From the NCBI GenBank assembly GCA_018894775.1, contig JAHIPG010000359.1, positions 1-6,051 on the forward strand: a DNA stretch of 6,051 bases, in the 5' to 3' direction. Position numbers and translations under genes: made by a program. This stretch comes from Nanobdellota archaeon. Lineage in GTDB: Archaea; Nanobdellota; Nanobdellia; SCGC-AAA011-G17; VGLX01. Under the pieces are notes generated by a model that had not been told where the DNA came from, made no database searches, and saw only the letters and a list, made by a program, of their open reading frames with translations. Position 1 is the stretch's first letter. Each line of letters begins with the position of its first letter. Shown piece after piece: positions 5,568 to 6,051 of this stretch.

Positions 5568-5987
5568 ATGAGTGCATTCTTCGATAAAATCAAGGACAAA
5601 ATTATTAATGGGATGGCTATGGAAGATGAGTCATTACCAGAAGAATATGGTGAGGATTATTTAGAAATTGATACAGAAAAGATTACAAGGCCTAAATCTA
5701 AGGTGCTTGTTAAGCCTTTTGTGATCAAAGAATTTGAGGATATTAAACCTACTTTAGATGCTCTAAGGGAAGGTTATACCATTGCTTTGGTTAATATAAG
5801 GCCTTTAAAGGATAAAGATATTGTTGAGCTCAAAAGAGCTGTGAACAAGTTAAAGAAAACTTGTGATGCTATTAATGGAGATATCGCTGGTTTCGGTGAA
5901 GATTGGATTGTCGTTACTCCCTCGTTTGCTCAAATCCACCGTAACCCTGCAGAAGAATCCGTTAGAGAGACAATAGACAAGTTATAG
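5568..5987 (+). CDS. sepF: Archaeal SepF-like cell division protein
   Basis: This 139-residue protein matches SepF, the membrane anchor that tethers FtsZ at the division site in many archaea. Residues 2-15 (SAFFDKIKDKIING) form an amphipathic helix typical of the membrane-targeting sequence. An acidic linker (19-40) containing EDYLEID follows, and then the SepF domain (about 44-124): KVLVKPFVIKEFEDI, the ALVNIRPL strand, an ELKRAVNKLKKTCDAI helix and GDIAGFGEDWIVVTPSF, the conserved dimerising end. Length and layout are typical for archaeal SepF. It has its own TATA box, a palindrome and a strong ribosome site, so it seems to be expressed separately from the upstream ribosomal/chaperone unit. 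The presence of SepF implies FtsZ-based division. Confidence 0.93.
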   Translation: MSAFFDKIKDKIINGMAMEDESLPEEYGEDYLEIDTEKITRPKSKVLVKPFVIKEFEDIKPTLDALREGYTIALVNIRPLKDKDIVELKRAVNKLKKTCDAINGDIAGFGEDWIVVTPSFAQIHRNPAEESVRETIDKL

Positions 5988-5992
5988 ACTCG

Positions 5993-6011
5993 TTTTTTTT
6001 CTACTTTTTTT
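5993..6011 (+). terminator. T-run transcription terminator after SepF
   Basis: Two uninterrupted T runs (eight at 5993-6000, seven at 6005-6011) begin five bases after the SepF stop. No strong GC-rich stem precedes them, as expected for archaeal intrinsic termination, which depends mainly on oligo-T in the non-template strand. Confidence 0.65.
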
Positions 6012-6051
6012 ATGGAATTTTCCTTACAATATAGGAAGGGAATTCTTAAAT

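Noticed and set aside
6014..6045. Imperfect inverted repeat at the window end
   Set aside because: GGAATTTTCC and AGGAAGGGAATTC pair only with wobbles or a bulge, and the following context is missing, so it cannot be called a terminator or regulatory site.
1..6051. tRNA/rRNA genes, CRISPR arrays, insertion sequences
   Set aside because: No cloverleaf with a T-loop GTTCRA pattern, no spaced direct repeats and no transposase-like frames were seen on either strand.

Overview
The window looks like part of an AT-rich archaeal genome, most likely from the DPANN group (Woesearchaeota/Pacearchaeota-type; this finer placement is an inference from gene style and compactness). Archaeal markers are clear: ribosomal protein L37Ae, the RNA polymerase zinc-ribbon subunit RpoP (Rpb12-like), prefoldin beta, a UPF0147 protein and an archaeal SepF. 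Promoters have archaeal BRE/TATA form, genes are tightly packed, and T-runs replace bacterial hairpin terminators.

Two divergent units leave the 187-base intergenic region 4316-4502. On the right (+ strand, 4503-5987) lies a housekeeping set: L37Ae, RpoP, prefoldin beta and UPF0147, with spacers of 2, 2 and 34 bases. SepF follows with its own promoter, a good Shine-Dalgarno site and a T-rich terminator.

On the left (- strand, 4315 down past base 1) lies a tightly coupled accessory operon, and it is the interesting part. In transcription order it encodes: (1) an Amidase_2/PGRP-fold zinc amidase (peptidoglycan-amidase type); (2) a 532-residue protein whose N-terminal half carries glutamine-synthetase-like amidoligase motifs, with one membrane segment near its C-terminus; (3) a single-pass membrane protein with a large, probably extracytoplasmic domain holding one FG-GAP/VCBS-like DxNxDGxxD calcium loop; (4) a tiny ORF that seems to be split by a +1 frame shift; and (5) a class A beta-lactamase/transpeptidase-fold serine hydrolase with SxxK, SDN and KTG motifs, whose 3' end lies outside the window.

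Taken together, the left operon pairs a predicted amide-bond former with two predicted amide-bond breakers or transferases and a surface-exposed membrane protein, in an organism type not expected to make murein. Possible roles are building and trimming a peptide or isopeptide cell-surface structure, or attack on or scavenging from bacterial peptidoglycan. The substrate cannot be read from the sequence. Neither the amidase nor the serine hydrolase has a visible signal peptide, which fits poorly with simple secretion.
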